Shown piece by piece: positions 31,740-42,436 of a DNA stretch of 64,000 nucleotides. Numbering within the stretch: the stretch's first letter is position 1; every line of letters begins with the position of its first letter. The position numbers and the translations under genes were made by a program. Origin of the DNA: Catonia carolina (Eukaryota > Arthropoda > Insecta > Hemiptera > Achilidae); the NCBI GenBank assembly GCA_035578175.1, contig JAQMRL010000004.1:75431901-75495900 (forward strand). Reading direction: 5' to 3'. The notes beneath the pieces are model-generated. The model was given only the letters and a program-made list of their open reading frames with translations, was not told where the DNA came from and searched no databases.

Positions 31740-31873
31740 GGTTAAAACTGACTAACTGAGGTTATTGACGGTGACAAGTGAAACTGACTAACTGAGGCTA
31801 ACTGAGGTTATTGACGGTGACAAGTGAAAGACGCAAAATGAAAATCTTTTGCGTCTTTCACTTGTCACCGTCA
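31740..31873. repeat. Local duplication plus 27-bp perfect hairpin at the LTR junction
   Basis: AACTGACTAACTGAGG…TTGACGGTGACAAGTGAAA occurs twice in tandem. The second copy (31812-31838) is the exact reverse complement of 31847-31873, with an 8-base loop. The right arm spans the A/LTR junction, including the first 11 bases of the LTR, so the left arm is an inverted copy of the junction itself. Confidence 0.9.
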
Positions 31874-32047
31874 CCCCTTCTAATAAATAATTTACTGTGT
31901 TGCCGGCTTCAATACTGATTCCGGCCTTTGTCGGCGCGGTAGGCACTTTGACGGCACAACGACAAACCTTTCGGCTCCCCACCGACAGAGGCCTTTGTCA
32001 TCAAGACCAAGCCAGTAGCCGCCTCTTACCACAGCGCTCTGGGCGAC

Positions 32048-32106
32048 TATAAAAAGAGCGCTGCACTGAGCAGGGATTCAATTCCGATCAAGACAACGAC
32101 AAGACG
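32048..32106 (+). promoter_or_regulatory. LTR core promoter (TATA box, possible Inr and DPE)
   Basis: TATAAAAAG at 32048-32056. About 30 bp downstream lies TTCAATTC (32077-32084), a plausible start site, and AGACG at 32102-32106 matches the arthropod DPE core. Start-site placement is inferred. Confidence 0.6.
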
Positions 32107-32414
32107 TCCACCACGGCACACGGCTGCCGGACTCCAGCGAGAACTAATCGACGACCCCGCAATAGAGAAGATGATGCTTCCGCTTGCCGACCCGTAAGCC
32201 GTCGACCGGACCGTCATCGCCCGCTGACGCGAGCGATGCCCACAGCGGTCCCTCGACCGAGCCTTACGCCCACCGGACCCGACGAAGCAGCCATCGACGC
32301 ACTACTGCGAGGGAAGAAGATGACTTCTCCTCTGGACGACGACACGCCGTGTCGCTCAGCTTCTCGACCGCCACGACGACTACGACCGACGCCTCTCCAA
32401 GACGACCACCGCTT

Positions 32415-32440
32415 AAACGGCCCTTTTCAGGGCCACCAAA
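32415..32440 (+). terminator. Histone mRNA-type 3' stem-loop in LTR (copy 2)
   Basis: AAAC, GGCCCT (32419-32424), TTTC, AGGGCC (32429-32434), ACCAAA. Identical to copy 1 across 40 bases, although the LTRs differ by several substitutions and indels just outside. Confidence 0.78.
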
Positions 32441-32601
32441 ATTATAAGGTTAGCCACTTAATGTCGCCATCCGGTGATACACTCATGATTAAAATTAGGT
32501 TATGTTTATTGAGGTTAATTATTTGTTTATTTCTAATGTTAGGTTATATTGTTAATTATTAGCATTGGCAAGAGAAAGTTGTGCGAGTGTTTCACACCAG
32601 A

Positions 32602-33165
32602 TATTTTTCTTTTAAATAAAAACAGTTAAAATCATGTTTACATATAATTAACTTATTTATTGAACTTGCTACGCTCAGTCTAACAAATAAGCTACGTAAT
32701 ACGAATATCTGAATGAAATCACCCAATTATTTTAACAAACATAATTTACTAATAACCAATGTTTTATTTGAATATAATACAACATAAAACAACCCACAGA
32801 ACTGGTTTGCATTTAATTTTGAAACACAATAATTTAAATATTAAATTGTTAAATTTTCATTGGATCAATTTAAACTGAATTAAATATGATTGGAAAATAT
32901 TATAGGTAGATGATTTATTTATTTAATGAATTTGAAAAACATTCCGATTCAATTAGAGCGCTCATCTTGAAGCCCGACGGCTAAATAAATTCTGTTTTCA
33001 ATATCAAATAAACATGTTTTTCCTATTTTGATTTAATTAACTGATATTGTTTATTCTGCATGGAATCATTTCTGTATTTTACTATAGTTTTACATAAATC
33101 TACATGTGAATTTTAATTAATTAATTTGACTGTGATAATTAACTATACGGTATAATATATTTTTA
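32602..33165. other. Unassigned AT-rich stretch
   Basis: No feature recognised. Confidence 0.4.
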
Positions 33166-34094
33166 CTTTCTCTTGCCTATATGAATATATAGGAAGGAAA
33201 GTATTGTTTTCATGTCGATTTTTCGAAATCGAGTTTTCACCGGATCTATACGATTTCAGACCCCTTGAACCCAAAAAACATGTTTTTAGCGATTGGTCTG
33301 TGTGTGTGTCTGTGTGTGAACAGAATATCTCAAGAACGGAACATCGTATGAACTTGAAACTTGAAACTTAAGTTACATACTACTACCGGACCCGACACGA
33401 ACATTTTCATCAAAATCGGTCAACCGGAAGTAGTAGTTTATTCGTATAATTTTTCACTTTTTTGCGATTTTCTCAAAAACTGGTCCTACGATTTTTTTTA
33501 AAATCGCCTGGTTTACTACATTTTTTATGCTCTACAATATAGGGTAGGCGCCATGTATGCTGAAATTCTGCGTGAGGCTGTTTTTACGTAAAAACATTTT
33601 CTTTTTGTTATTGCGGCTTTAATATGCATTTTAGCGCAAAACTTTATATAATAAAAGTTGTAGAGAATTGAAAATTCTACAACTTTTATTTCAAACATTT
33701 TTTTGTATAACGCTTAGTTTAGCGGTAATTAGCGATTTTCTGTTTTTTTCTCAAGAAAACGTGTGATAAATCGATTTTTTTAAGATTTTGGCCTTAGAAT
33801 GCATTTTACGACAAAAGTGTATATAATTAAATTTATAGAAAAGTAAAAGATCTACAGCTTTTATTTAGAGCATTTTTCTCTACAGAGCCTAGTTTAGAGA
33901 GAAAGAGTGATTTTCCGTATTTCTAAGCGAAACTGAGTACGATTTTCATTTTGCGTCTTTCACTCATGATTAAAATTAGGTTATGTTTTTGAGGTTAGTT
34001 TTTTGTTTATTTCTTATGTTTTATTGCTAATATTAGGTTTATTGTTAATTATTTGCACTGGCAAGAGAAAGTTGTGTGAGTGTTTCACACCAGA
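33166..34094 (-). mobile_element. Family A, full-length copy
   Basis: Complete minus-strand copy from CTTTCTCTTGCCTATATG to CACACCAGA, both modules present. Read in element direction the flanks are TATAAAAA| and |TAAAAATAT. Confidence 0.93.
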
Positions 34095-34240
34095 TTTTTA
34101 TAATTTTTTTCGAAATTTATAGTAATTTTATTTATATTCTTTTGAACCTTATTTGATATAATTTGTTAACCATTTCAATCCGGAATTTTTTAACTATGGA
34201 CAAAAAAATATGTGTACATTGTTTCATACACTTTACTGAT

Positions 34241-34633
34241 GTTGTTTAGGTCAACAGCCGAAAGGCTGGTTTGAACCTATAGAGGTTTTACTAAGTAAAA
34301 CGAGGAGTGAGGTGGTTTACCATTGCCTTCCTCACCGAGTGGAAAAGTACGCTTATCAGCTTGCCGGGCCCTCTGAAAAGCACATATTTTCCACTCTGCA
34401 AATGACACTTTCACTTCATTCACTACAGGGTCTGGCTGTATAATGAAATTCATTACTTTCAGAGGAGATAACTCTGATTAGTGTCTTTTACACCTCTACC
34501 TCTTCTGTTCTTAAATGATTCAGTCATTTAATTGGCTGACCATGTGATAAGAAACAGAACTATTTATTTTAGCCCAGCAACGAATAGATTGAGTGTAAAA
34601 AATTTGACACTCCACCTGTCTGTTATAGGAAGA
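34241..34633 (-). mobile_element. Family C retroposon, full length, with TSD
   Basis: Target duplication CTTTACTGAT (34231-34240 and 34634-34643). Confidence 0.95.
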
Positions 34634-34643
34634 CTTTACTGAT

Positions 34644-34987
34644 ATTTAAGTGAAATAAAATCACTTTTAGACCTTCAGCCTTTTTGATGGCGTGACAAAA
34701 AAGTGTGACACATACGTCACATTGGGCTTGTTGGTATCAAAGTTCCCAACAATATAAATAAGTAAAATCATGTGCAGGCTTCTTAAACAATATTCTCTTG
34801 CTTAGATTTGTAGCAAAAAAAAACTAAATATAATTTTAATATCAAAGCATTATTTAAGACTTAAAAAAAATGTTACAATTCAAAAATATTGGTAAACTGG
34901 ACAAAGTCACTATTTACAGCCTGTAAAATATACTTGTATGTACATTCAAGATATTCGAAGAAACGCAACTTTAAAAAGATACTAATA
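34644..34987. other. Unassigned AT-rich stretch
   Basis: No feature recognised. Confidence 0.4.
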
Positions 34988-35150
34988 GTTGCATCCGTGG
35001 CGTAGTGGTCAGCATCTTACACTGCAAAGCGGAGGTCTCAGGTTCGATTTCTAGCTAGAGTACAGAAAATTATTACACTTCACATACAGCGCTCTTTAAT
35101 CAAAAGTAGTCGCTAACAATTAAAGTTTTTATGTCTGTTTTATGTCACTC
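34988..35150 (+). mobile_element. tRNA-derived SINE (other type), single copy
   Basis: GCATCCGTGGCGTAGTGGTC (box A TGGCGTAGTGG), ACACTGCAAAGCGG in the anticodon region (GCA, tRNA-Cys-like) and GGTTCGATTTC (box B). The T-arm and acceptor stems do not pair, and SINE-like sequence follows (AGTAGTCGCTAACA, reminiscent of SINE D's GTCGCTAATGACC). Not a functional tRNA gene. Confidence 0.6.
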
Positions 35151-35224
35151 CAATGTGACTTCTATGCCACACTGGGTAAGAAAGGGTTAATATGTATTAA
35201 AACTGAGGTTTTAAACCCTTGACT

Positions 35225-35463
35225 AACAATGTAACGCAATGACACGAGGATGATAATATATGACGAGTAAATGAGGTGTAGTCTTGTACAGACTCAAGAG
35301 AGTATGGTTAATTAAACCCCAACCATCAAAGTACACCGGTAATTACTCTCTAGTATTCAAATCCGTATAAAAGTACTAACTACTTTTACTAGGATTTGAA
35401 CCAGGAACCTTTGTCATCGAAAATCACCTGTTAAACACCCTACTCGCGGCGACGAATTTATCT
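35225..35463 (-). mobile_element. SINE B, degenerate
   Basis: Reverse copy lacking its tail, with a deletion after TACAGACTC. Box B complement GGATTTGAACC at 35391. The right end GGCGACGAATTTATC is at the box A side. Confidence 0.78.
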
Positions 35464-36176
35464 TTATGAAATAAAAGTTGTAGGTTTTTAAATTCTCAAT
35501 ATCTTTTATTATATACACATTTTTGCGGTAAAATGAATATAAAAGCCGCAATCATAAAAAAACAATTTTTTTACAAGAAAACAGCCTCCCCCAAGAATTT
35601 CAGCAGACATGGCACCTACCTTATCTCGTAGATTTTTTTTGTTTTTTGTTTTACGTCCGACTGTTTTGCAATTACTGCTAATGAAGATGGTGATTAATGA
35701 AATGATTTTTTTGTAACGTATGAAAATATGCCGTGCCTGAATGGGATTCGAACCCAAAACCGCAAGACGAGAGGCGAACACGTTACTAACTACACCAATG
35801 CGGCCGGCAAATATCTTGTACAGCATAAAAATAATAGTAAATGAAGGGATTTTAAAAATAATCGTTTTAGCCATTTTTGAGAAAATCGCATAAAAGTGAA
35901 AAATGACACGAATAAACTACTACTTCCTGTTGATCAATTAAAATGAAAATGTTCGTGTCGGGTCTTCTAATAGTATCTAACTTAAGTCTCAAGTTTCAAG
36001 TTCGCACGATGTTCCGTTCTTCAGATATTTTGTTACACACACCAATCGCTAAAACATATTTTTGGGTTCAGGGGGTCTGACAACGTGTAGATCCGGTAAA
36101 AAGTCGATTTCGAAAAATCGAAATGAAAATAATACTTTTTTTCCTATACATTCATATAGGCCTACGCAAGAGAAAA
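35464..36176 (+). mobile_element. Family A, 5'-truncated, carrying a SINE D
   Basis: Begins in the second module (GAAATAAAAGTTGTAGGTTT) and ends CGCAAGAGAAAA. Split by SINE D at 35634-35816. More diverged than most copies. Confidence 0.83.
35634..35816 (-). mobile_element. SINE D, reverse, inside family A
   Basis: GGGATTCGAACCC (box B complement) and CCAATGCGGCCGGC (head). Inserted between TATCTCGTAGA and AAATATCTTGTACAG of family A; TATCT(C/T)GTA is repeated at both edges as a likely duplication. Confidence 0.88.
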
Positions 36177-36252
36177 TAAAAATAAAATATTAACTCAAAT
36201 AAATAAAAGTTAAATTTAACAAATTTAACTCAAGTTAAATAAAATATTAACT

Positions 36253-36440
36253 ACGCATTGGCGCAGTTGGTAACGTGCTCGCCTCTCATCATGCGGTCCT
36301 GGGTTTGAATCCCACTCAGGCACGGCATATTTTCATACGTTACAAAAAAATCATTTCATCCTCCATTGTACAAAAATTCAACCCCAACGTCGTCGCTAAT
36401 GACCGTTGTAGTTGATGCGACGTTATATAAAAAAATAAAT
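36253..36440 (+). mobile_element. SINE D
   Basis: CGCATTGGCGCAGTTGG, GGTTTGAATCCC, GTTGATGCGACGTTATATAA. Lacks the first few bases (GCCGGC) of the head. Confidence 0.9.
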
Positions 36441-36828
36441 AATTAAAAGATGTTGCGTGACAATTGTTTTTTAAACTGCGTCCAGGAGTCTCCCGAGGAA
36501 GTACAGAACATTTCAAGAAGTTAAAGTTAATACATAACACCTGAATAAATACATGCTAGTATTATTTCAATCACACACTGATTTACTGCTACAAGCTTGC
36601 TTACTACAATAAACGTGTTATCTTCTAATATTTCCACAATAGTATAGACAGTTTTCTTAGCACTCGCTTATGTGCTTCGGGTGTTTATTTATTTTCAGTT
36701 ATTTCTCTTTTTATTTTTTATATAATATTATTTAGAAAGAAATTCCTGTACTCTATAACAGTTTAACCAATCAAGTAATTTTTCCGTTTTTTTTAAAACA
36801 ATGCAAATTATCACATTTTAAAAATTGT
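36441..36828. other. Unassigned AT-rich stretch
   Basis: No feature recognised. Confidence 0.4.
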
Positions 36829-36839
36829 AATTTATTGAT

Positions 36840-37234
36840 ATGCTCAAAACGGGCAGGTGGAGTGTTATTTTAATTGCACTCTATCTGTTTGGTCCAGGGC
36901 TAAAAAAATAGTTATGTTTCTTATCACATAGTCAGCCACTTATATAACTGAACTATTTAAGAACAGAAGAGGTAGAGGTGTAAAAGACACTACTCAGAGT
37001 TATCTCCTCTGAGAGTAATGAATTTCACTATGCAGCCAGACCCTGTGGTGAATGAAGTAAAGGTATCATTTGCAGGTTGGAAAGTGAGTGCTTTTCGGAG
37101 GGCCTGGCATGCTGACTAGCATACTCTTTCAACTCAGTGAGGAAGGCACGGTAAACCACCTTACTCCTCGTTTTAACTTAGTAAAACCTCTAGAGGTTCA
37201 AACCAGCCTTTCGGCTGTTGACCTAAACAACAAC
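36840..37234 (+). mobile_element. Family C retroposon (subfamily 2), with TSD
   Basis: Target duplication AATTTATTGAT (36829-36839 and 37235-37245). Very close to the copy at 27077, including its GCTCAAAACGGGCAGG start. Confidence 0.95.
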
Positions 37235-37429
37235 AATTTATTGATGTATTTTCTCAGCGCGCAAGTAGGTTTTTATTTCTAAACTGAAATTTTGCATAAA
37301 ATACATTATCACTTAAAACATGTTAAACGAGGGAACTGTAAGCAATTTAAGATACTTAAATAGTGGCCTCCATGATTCGCTAACTTTAAAAAGACAGAAA
37401 CTACATGTAAAAATCCGGGATACATTCAG

Positions 37430-37780
37430 TAATCCTAAAAAAAATAATCAAAAGAGTTCCGCAGGGCTCAGTATTTTCACCCAGTTTATTTCTTTTAAAA
37501 TTTCTTTCTATATCAGCTTTACTTAAAATGGAATCTTTAGGGCGGAAATTTTTTTTTTAACAATTAATGTAGGCCTACAAAAAGCAAACAGTGATCAATG
37601 CAGAAAAAACTAAATTTATAAACTTTTACTTAAGAGAATTCACTTTCCACATGAGTTGAAGTTCCATAGCACGCAGTGTAATTAATTAAATAAGGAATTC
37701 TGGTTGCAATTCCACCATTACTCCTGTACAGGTGACTAAAATAAAATTTCGTGGTGTTTCGTTTTTAAGAAAACAATAAA
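37430..37780 (+). pseudogene. Decayed LINE reverse transcriptase remnant
   Basis: Short in-frame islands recall RT motifs: KRVPQGSVFSPSLF at 37451-37494 (the 'GVPQGSVLSPxLF' motif B), AEKTKF at 37600-37617 (motif D 'NxxKT') and VTKIKFRGV near 37730 ('xxYLGV'). Frames are broken between them. The family resembles Jockey-type RT. Old. Confidence 0.5.
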
Positions 37781-37810
37781 ATAATTTATCCTAAAACATT
37801 CATATTTTTA

Positions 37811-37826
37811 CTTTCTCTTGCCTATA

Positions 37827-37910
<84 letters not shown>

Positions 37911-38793
37911 AAGGAAAGTATTGTTTTCATGTCGATTTTTCGAAATCGAGTTTTCACGGGATCTATACGTTTTCAGACCCCCTGAACCCAAAAAACATGT
38001 TTTTAGCGATTGGTCTGTGTGTGTGTGTGTCTGTGTGTGAACAGAATATCTCAAGAACGGAACATCGTACGAACTTGAAACTTAAGTTACATACCACTAC
38101 CGGATCCGACACGAACATTTTCATCAAAATCGGTCAACCGGAAGTAGTAGTTTATTCGTGTCATTTTTTACTTTTTTGCGATTTTCTCATAAACTGGTCC
38201 TACGATTTTTTTTAAAATCTCCTCATTTACTCAATTTTTTATTCTCTACAAGATAGGGTAGGCGCCATGTTTGCTGAAATTCTTGGTGAGGCTGTTTTTG
38301 CGTAAAAACATTTTCTTTTTAAGATTACGGCTTTAATATGCATTTTAGCGCAAAATGTGATATAATAAAAGTTGTAGAAAATGTAAAATTCTACAACTTT
38401 TATTTCGAACATTTTGTTGTATAACGCTTAGTTTAGAGGTAATTAGCGATTTTCTGTTTTTTTCTCACGAAAACGTGTGAAAAATCGATTTTTTTAAGAT
38501 TTCGGCCTTAGAATGCATTTTACGACAAAAGTGTGTATAATAAAATTTGTAGAAAATTAAAAGATCTACAACTTTTATTTAAAGCTTTTTTTTGTACAGT
38601 GCCTAGTTTAGCGTGAAGGAGCGATTTTCCGTATTTTTAAGCCAAACTGAGGTCGATTTTAATTTTGCGTATTTCACTAATGTTTTTTTGAGGTTAGTTT
38701 TTTGTTTATTTCTAATATTTTATTACTAATGTTAGGTTTATTGTTAATTATTTGCATTGGCAAGAGAAAGTTGTGTGAGTGTTTCACACCAGA
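37811..38793 (-). mobile_element. Family A, full length, with (TA)n expansion in its 3' hairpin
   Basis: Complete minus-strand copy. The palindrome near its 3' end (normally CTATATGAATATATAG) has grown into an uninterrupted (TA)n of about 77 bp (37830-37907). Confidence 0.93.
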
Positions 38794-39239
38794 TTTTTTA
38801 AATTATTGTGTTAACAAAAGGGCTTTACATAAGGAAATTTTAATTGCGATAACTGTACATTGATGACTAATTATATTCCAAAAATAATGAAACTGAAATT
38901 CAAGTTATATTTTTATTTTGTAAAAAAAAATATTTATTTATTTTAACGTTGAATCAACGGCTTGGTCATCTCTTACTTACTTAAAATGGGTCGCAGAATA
39001 ATTCTGAGATGTGGCTGCAAAGAATTTTATATTAAGAGGGGAAAAAATGGACAGATTTAGCGACCGCGAAAATGACAGGATATCAAATTTCTTGGACGTA
39101 ACCACAATGCGGTGTGACGTTTCTATCAAATAGACTATATATTATATTCTCTGATACGTTGCTATAGAAATAACGACTGTTTTTCTAAACAATACTTTAT
39201 TCCATATGATGCAACCGGTGACGTCATAATAGTTGTTTT
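38794..39239. other. Unassigned stretch
   Basis: No gene recognised, though parts (38985-39120) are less AT-rich than neighbours. Confidence 0.35.
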
Positions 39240-40128
39240 AGTTTAATACCAACACTACAGTGGCAACATTTGCCGACGACACAGCCATTCAGGCAATACA
39301 CGAAGATGCACAAATTGCATCTCATAACTTGCAACGACACTTAGACAGCGTACAAAATTGGCAAAAAAAGTGGCGTATAAAAACAAATGAACACAAGAGT
39401 CTGCACGTCACATTTACACTAAAACGGGAAACATGTTCACCAGTATTTTTTAACAACGTACAAATTCCACAATCCGATACGGCAAAGTATCTTGGCCTCC
39501 ACCTGGACAGGCGTCTAACATGGAGGACTCACATATGGAACAAACGAAAACAGTTAAATCTTAAATACCAACAGCTGTATTGGATGCTTAATGGAAAATC
39601 CAAATTATCGGTACAAAACAAATTGTTAATTTATAAAACTGTACTTAAACCTGTGTGGACATATGGGATACAACTTTGGGGCACAGCAAGTCACAGTAAC
39701 ATTGAAATAATTCAACGGTTTCAGTCAAAAATACTTCGAAACATCATGGACTCACCTTGGTACATATCCAACACTATATTGCACAGAGACACGAACACTC
39801 CCACGGTACACGAAGCTATACAGAAATTTTATACCAGTTACCAAACAAGACTTGAAAATCATCAGAATCCAGAAGCCATCAATCTCCTAGACAACAGTGG
39901 AACACACAGAAGACTATGCAGACTACACTCTACAGATTTATTTTAATATGTGATTGTGTAATTTATTTTACATTCCTGGCAAGATCACTTCAACAAAATG
40001 GGAAATTTTATAGAGTAATACCAAGGGGTATTACTTACTCAAGATTTATACTTACTTACAACACATCTGCTCATTGTTCTATGAGAGCAGATCGTAGATT
40101 TACAGTTATTCAAAAAAAAAAAAAAAAA
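39240..40128 (+). pseudogene. 5'-truncated Jockey-clade LINE with poly(A)
   Basis: The frame begins NTTVATFADDTAI (motif C, both catalytic Asp of that motif kept) and runs 228 codons from 39260 to the stop at 39944. It continues with LNLxxHLDSVQNWQKKWRIK-type sequence, TAKYLGLHLDRRLTWRTHI, YKTVLKPVWTYGIQLWGTAS, FQSKILRNIMDSPWYISN and LHRDTNTPTV, a classic Jockey RT C-terminus ('DRRLTWKxHI', 'LKPIWTYGIQLWG', 'IxxxQxKxLRxIxxAPWYVxN'). No stop or frameshift in the retained part. A 3' UTR follows, ending in 16 A's at 40112-40128; AATACCA flanks both ends as a possible target duplication. Confidence 0.9.
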
Positions 40129-40265
40129 TACCATAGTATCAATGTATAGCAGCCAGCGCTCAGCGCAGGTAAATTGCCATTATCAGTGGAGTGTGCAATA
40201 TGAGATTAGGAAGAGTATGCAAACCACATTCAATAAAATAATTACGACATTCTTAATGTTTTTTT

Positions 40266-40456
40266 TAAATTTATTTATTTAACGTCGCATCAACTACAAC
40301 GGTCATTAGCGACGACGTTGGGGTGTAACTATTGTACAATGGAGGATGAAATGATATTTTGTAACGTATGAAATATGCCGTGCCTGAGTGGGATTCGAAC
40401 CCAGGACCGCATGGTGAGAGGCGAGCACATTACCAACTGCGCCAATGCGGCCGGCT
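40266..40456 (-). mobile_element. SINE D, reverse
   Basis: TTTATTTAACGTCGCATCAAC tail side, GGGATTCGAACCC, CCAATGCGGCCGGC head at the right. Confidence 0.92.
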
Positions 40457-41072
40457 TTTTTTTTTTACTTTATTACACTGCATTATAGTCTATCGTTGAT
40501 ATCAATTTAGTTTTTCTCATTATAACTAATAAATGGTGCGAATTACATGAGGCGTTTAAACATTCAGTTTATCTATTAGTTTTATTTTTCATACTAATTA
40601 TATTAAGTAAGGCTGTGGTTTCATTATTTATGTAATCCCCTAAACTTAAATCTATACTAATATTGCGAAGACAAAGCGTGGTTTTTTTTGTGCAGGCTAA
40701 TTTCCAAAAGTAGTGAACGGATTTTCATAAAATTTTGACAGCATATTTGTATTTATATTCACAGCAACATTTTATTTTAAAATTTTCCAAAATGATATCA
40801 CGAAGGGCCCTATTGAAGATTTTCATAAATATATGTATACATATATGTGTGTTTGTTTATGCGTGTGTGTGTGCGCGCGCGCACATGTGAGTACGTATTG
40901 CTATTGAAGCAGATGAATGGGTTTGATGATGGCGAGAGACGTTCGCGGGGAAAGTGATCAAAACGTCGTTTTGTAAACGCAAGTGTGCGCGCGCGATGTG
41001 TGTGTGTGAGAGAGAGAGAAATTACAACAAGATGACAACAAAAGATGGTTGTTGTAGTAGACTAGTACTGAC
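40457..41072. other. Unassigned stretch with Helitron-like start and alternating GT/GC tracts
   Basis: TCTATACTAATATTGCGAAG at 40650 resembles the 5' start (TCTATACTAATA) of insect Helitrons, but I found no CTRR end with hairpin to close it. (GT)n(GC)n alternating tracts at 40850-40882 and 40983-41012 could adopt Z-DNA. Confidence 0.35.
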
Positions 41073-41260
41073 CAGTGGCGTAGATAAATTTTTGCAATGG
41101 AAAGAGTGATATCCGATATGGAAATGTAAACTTAGGGGGGGTCCGGAGACCTCTAATGAAATTTTTGTCATTATTTAATTAAAAAACGTAAATTTTAAGC
41201 CATATCTTTTAAGCAATTTATTAAAGTTATTAACTAAACAAAAAACTTCATAAAAAGAGA

Positions 41261-41715
41261 TTTTTTGTCATCGGTCCCTAGACTGGTTTAATGCAATTCT
41301 CCAAGCTGTTCTATATTACGCAAGTCGTTTCATATCTATACACTAGTAAAATGTTTTGTAATTTTGTTTTAATATTTTAAACCTTTGCCTACTTCAATAT
41401 TACTCTCCATGATTGATAGACCAATAACTGGATGTGTTATGATATGCCTCACTAGCCTATCCCTTCTTCTGGTAACATGTTTCTGTATACTTCTTTTATG
41501 CATTCGCCTAAGGAACTTTAAATTAGTTATTCGTGTACCACATAACCTTTAACATTTTCCTATAACACCACATTTAAAAACCTTCTATCCTCTTCCCTTC
41601 TACAGCCCCTATCACCCACGTTTCACTTCTGCATAATGGTACACTCCAAACATAGTGTTTTAAGAAAATTTTCCTAAACAGTACATTAATATTTGCAGTA
41701 AAAAGACGTTTATAT
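41261..41715 (-). pseudogene. LINE 3' end (same family as 29650-31012)
   Basis: Minus strand: RKIFLKHYVWSVPL, SETWVIGAVEGKRI and the 3' tail TGATGACAAAAAA at the left end. Several frame breaks. At the position of the longer copy's TAG it has a sense codon. Confidence 0.82.
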
Positions 41716-41863
41716 ACAAATAAAAAAATAATATTAAACCGGTATGCAAATTCACGTTTTGTTTTAATCATAAACGACTCACACCTTTCCAAAAAAAATA
41801 ACCATAGGCTTATGATACAAATGCTTAAATGATGTAAAAATTAGACGACAATAAACCTAGTAA

Positions 41864-42264
41864 TTGCTCATAACAGACAGGTGGAGTGTTAAATTATTTG
41901 CATTCAATCTGTTAGTTGCAGGGCTAAAATAAATAAATCTGTTTCTTATCACATGGTCAGCCAATTAAATGACTGAATCATTTAAGAACAGAAGAGGTAG
42001 AGGTGTATAAGACACTAATCAGAGTTATCTCGTCTGAAAGTAATGGATTTTATTATACAGCCAGACCCTGTGGTGAATGAAGTGAAAGTGTCATTTGCAG
42101 AGTGGAAAATATATGCTTTTCAGAGGGCCTGGCATGCTGATAAGTGTACTTTTCCACTCAGTGAGAAAGGCAATTGTAAACCACCTCACTCCTTGATTTA
42201 CTTAGTAAAACCTCTACAGGTTCAAACCAGCCTTTGGGCTGATGACCTAAACAACAACAACAAC
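41864..42264 (+). mobile_element. Family C retroposon, full length
   Basis: Target duplication AAACCTAGTAA / AAACCTAATAA (one mismatch). Tail (AAC)5. 72-codon frame open from 42043. Confidence 0.94.
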
Positions 42265-42436
42265 AAACCTAATAAAATACATTTAATACAGTAAAAACTA
42301 AAAACAAAATCAAAATCTGTTATCGAGTAAATTCTGCAGTCACAGATTCTAAATTTTTCAAAGTAACCAAAACCAAGGGGATGATAAATCACCCTGATCA
42401 TCCCCCGCCCACCGTATCTACACCACTGGTACTGAG

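Larger units (their letters stand above)
31863..32479 (+). mobile_element. Solo LTR, 617 bp, with 4-bp TSD
   Basis: Starts TGTCACCG and ends CGGTGATA (CGGTGACA in the copy at 392-565), the TG…CA inverted ends of LTRs. Flanked by CACT on both sides (31859-31862 and 32480-32483). GC-rich in contrast to its host element. A TATA box lies in the middle and a histone-type stem-loop about 50 bp before the 3' end; no AATAAA lies downstream of the TATA box. This layout implies a long U3, R from about 32080 to the stem-loop, and a very short U5. The two overlapping open frames (87 and 108 codons) disagree between copies and are not likely genes. Confidence 0.88.
31343..32601 (-). mobile_element. Family A, 5' two thirds, split by a solo LTR
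   Basis: 31343-31862 and 32480-32601 make up the 5' part of a minus-strand copy, ending at its 5' terminus GTGTTTCACACCAGA. The insertion lies within CTTTCACT|CATGATTAAAA. The element's 3' third is missing on the left. Confidence 0.88.
41073..42428. mobile_element. hAT-like element holding a LINE end and a family C copy
   Basis: Ends CAGTGGCGTAGATAAA and GTATCTACACCACTG (inverted; right end as CAGTGGTGTAGATAC). Flanking octamers GTACTGAC / GTACTGAG agree at 7 of 8 bases. Without the two inner insertions it would be about 500 bp and non-coding, i.e. a MITE. Confidence 0.7.

Noticed and set aside
32184..32562. Two overlapping frames (87 and 108 codons) in the solo LTR, and the 78-codon frame at 364-600
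   Set aside because: The frames do not correspond between the two LTR copies because of indels, and they run past the LTR edge. The translations (Ser/Thr/Pro/Arg-rich) reflect GC-rich composition. I also considered histone coding sequence because of the stem-loop and found none in any frame.
34988..35070. Possible tRNA gene (GCA in the anticodon position)
   Set aside because: Box A and box B are good, but the T-stem and acceptor stem do not pair and SINE-like sequence follows.
40650..40800. Helitron
   Set aside because: Only a resemblance to the TCTATACTAATA start. No CTRR terminus with hairpin could be found to define an element.
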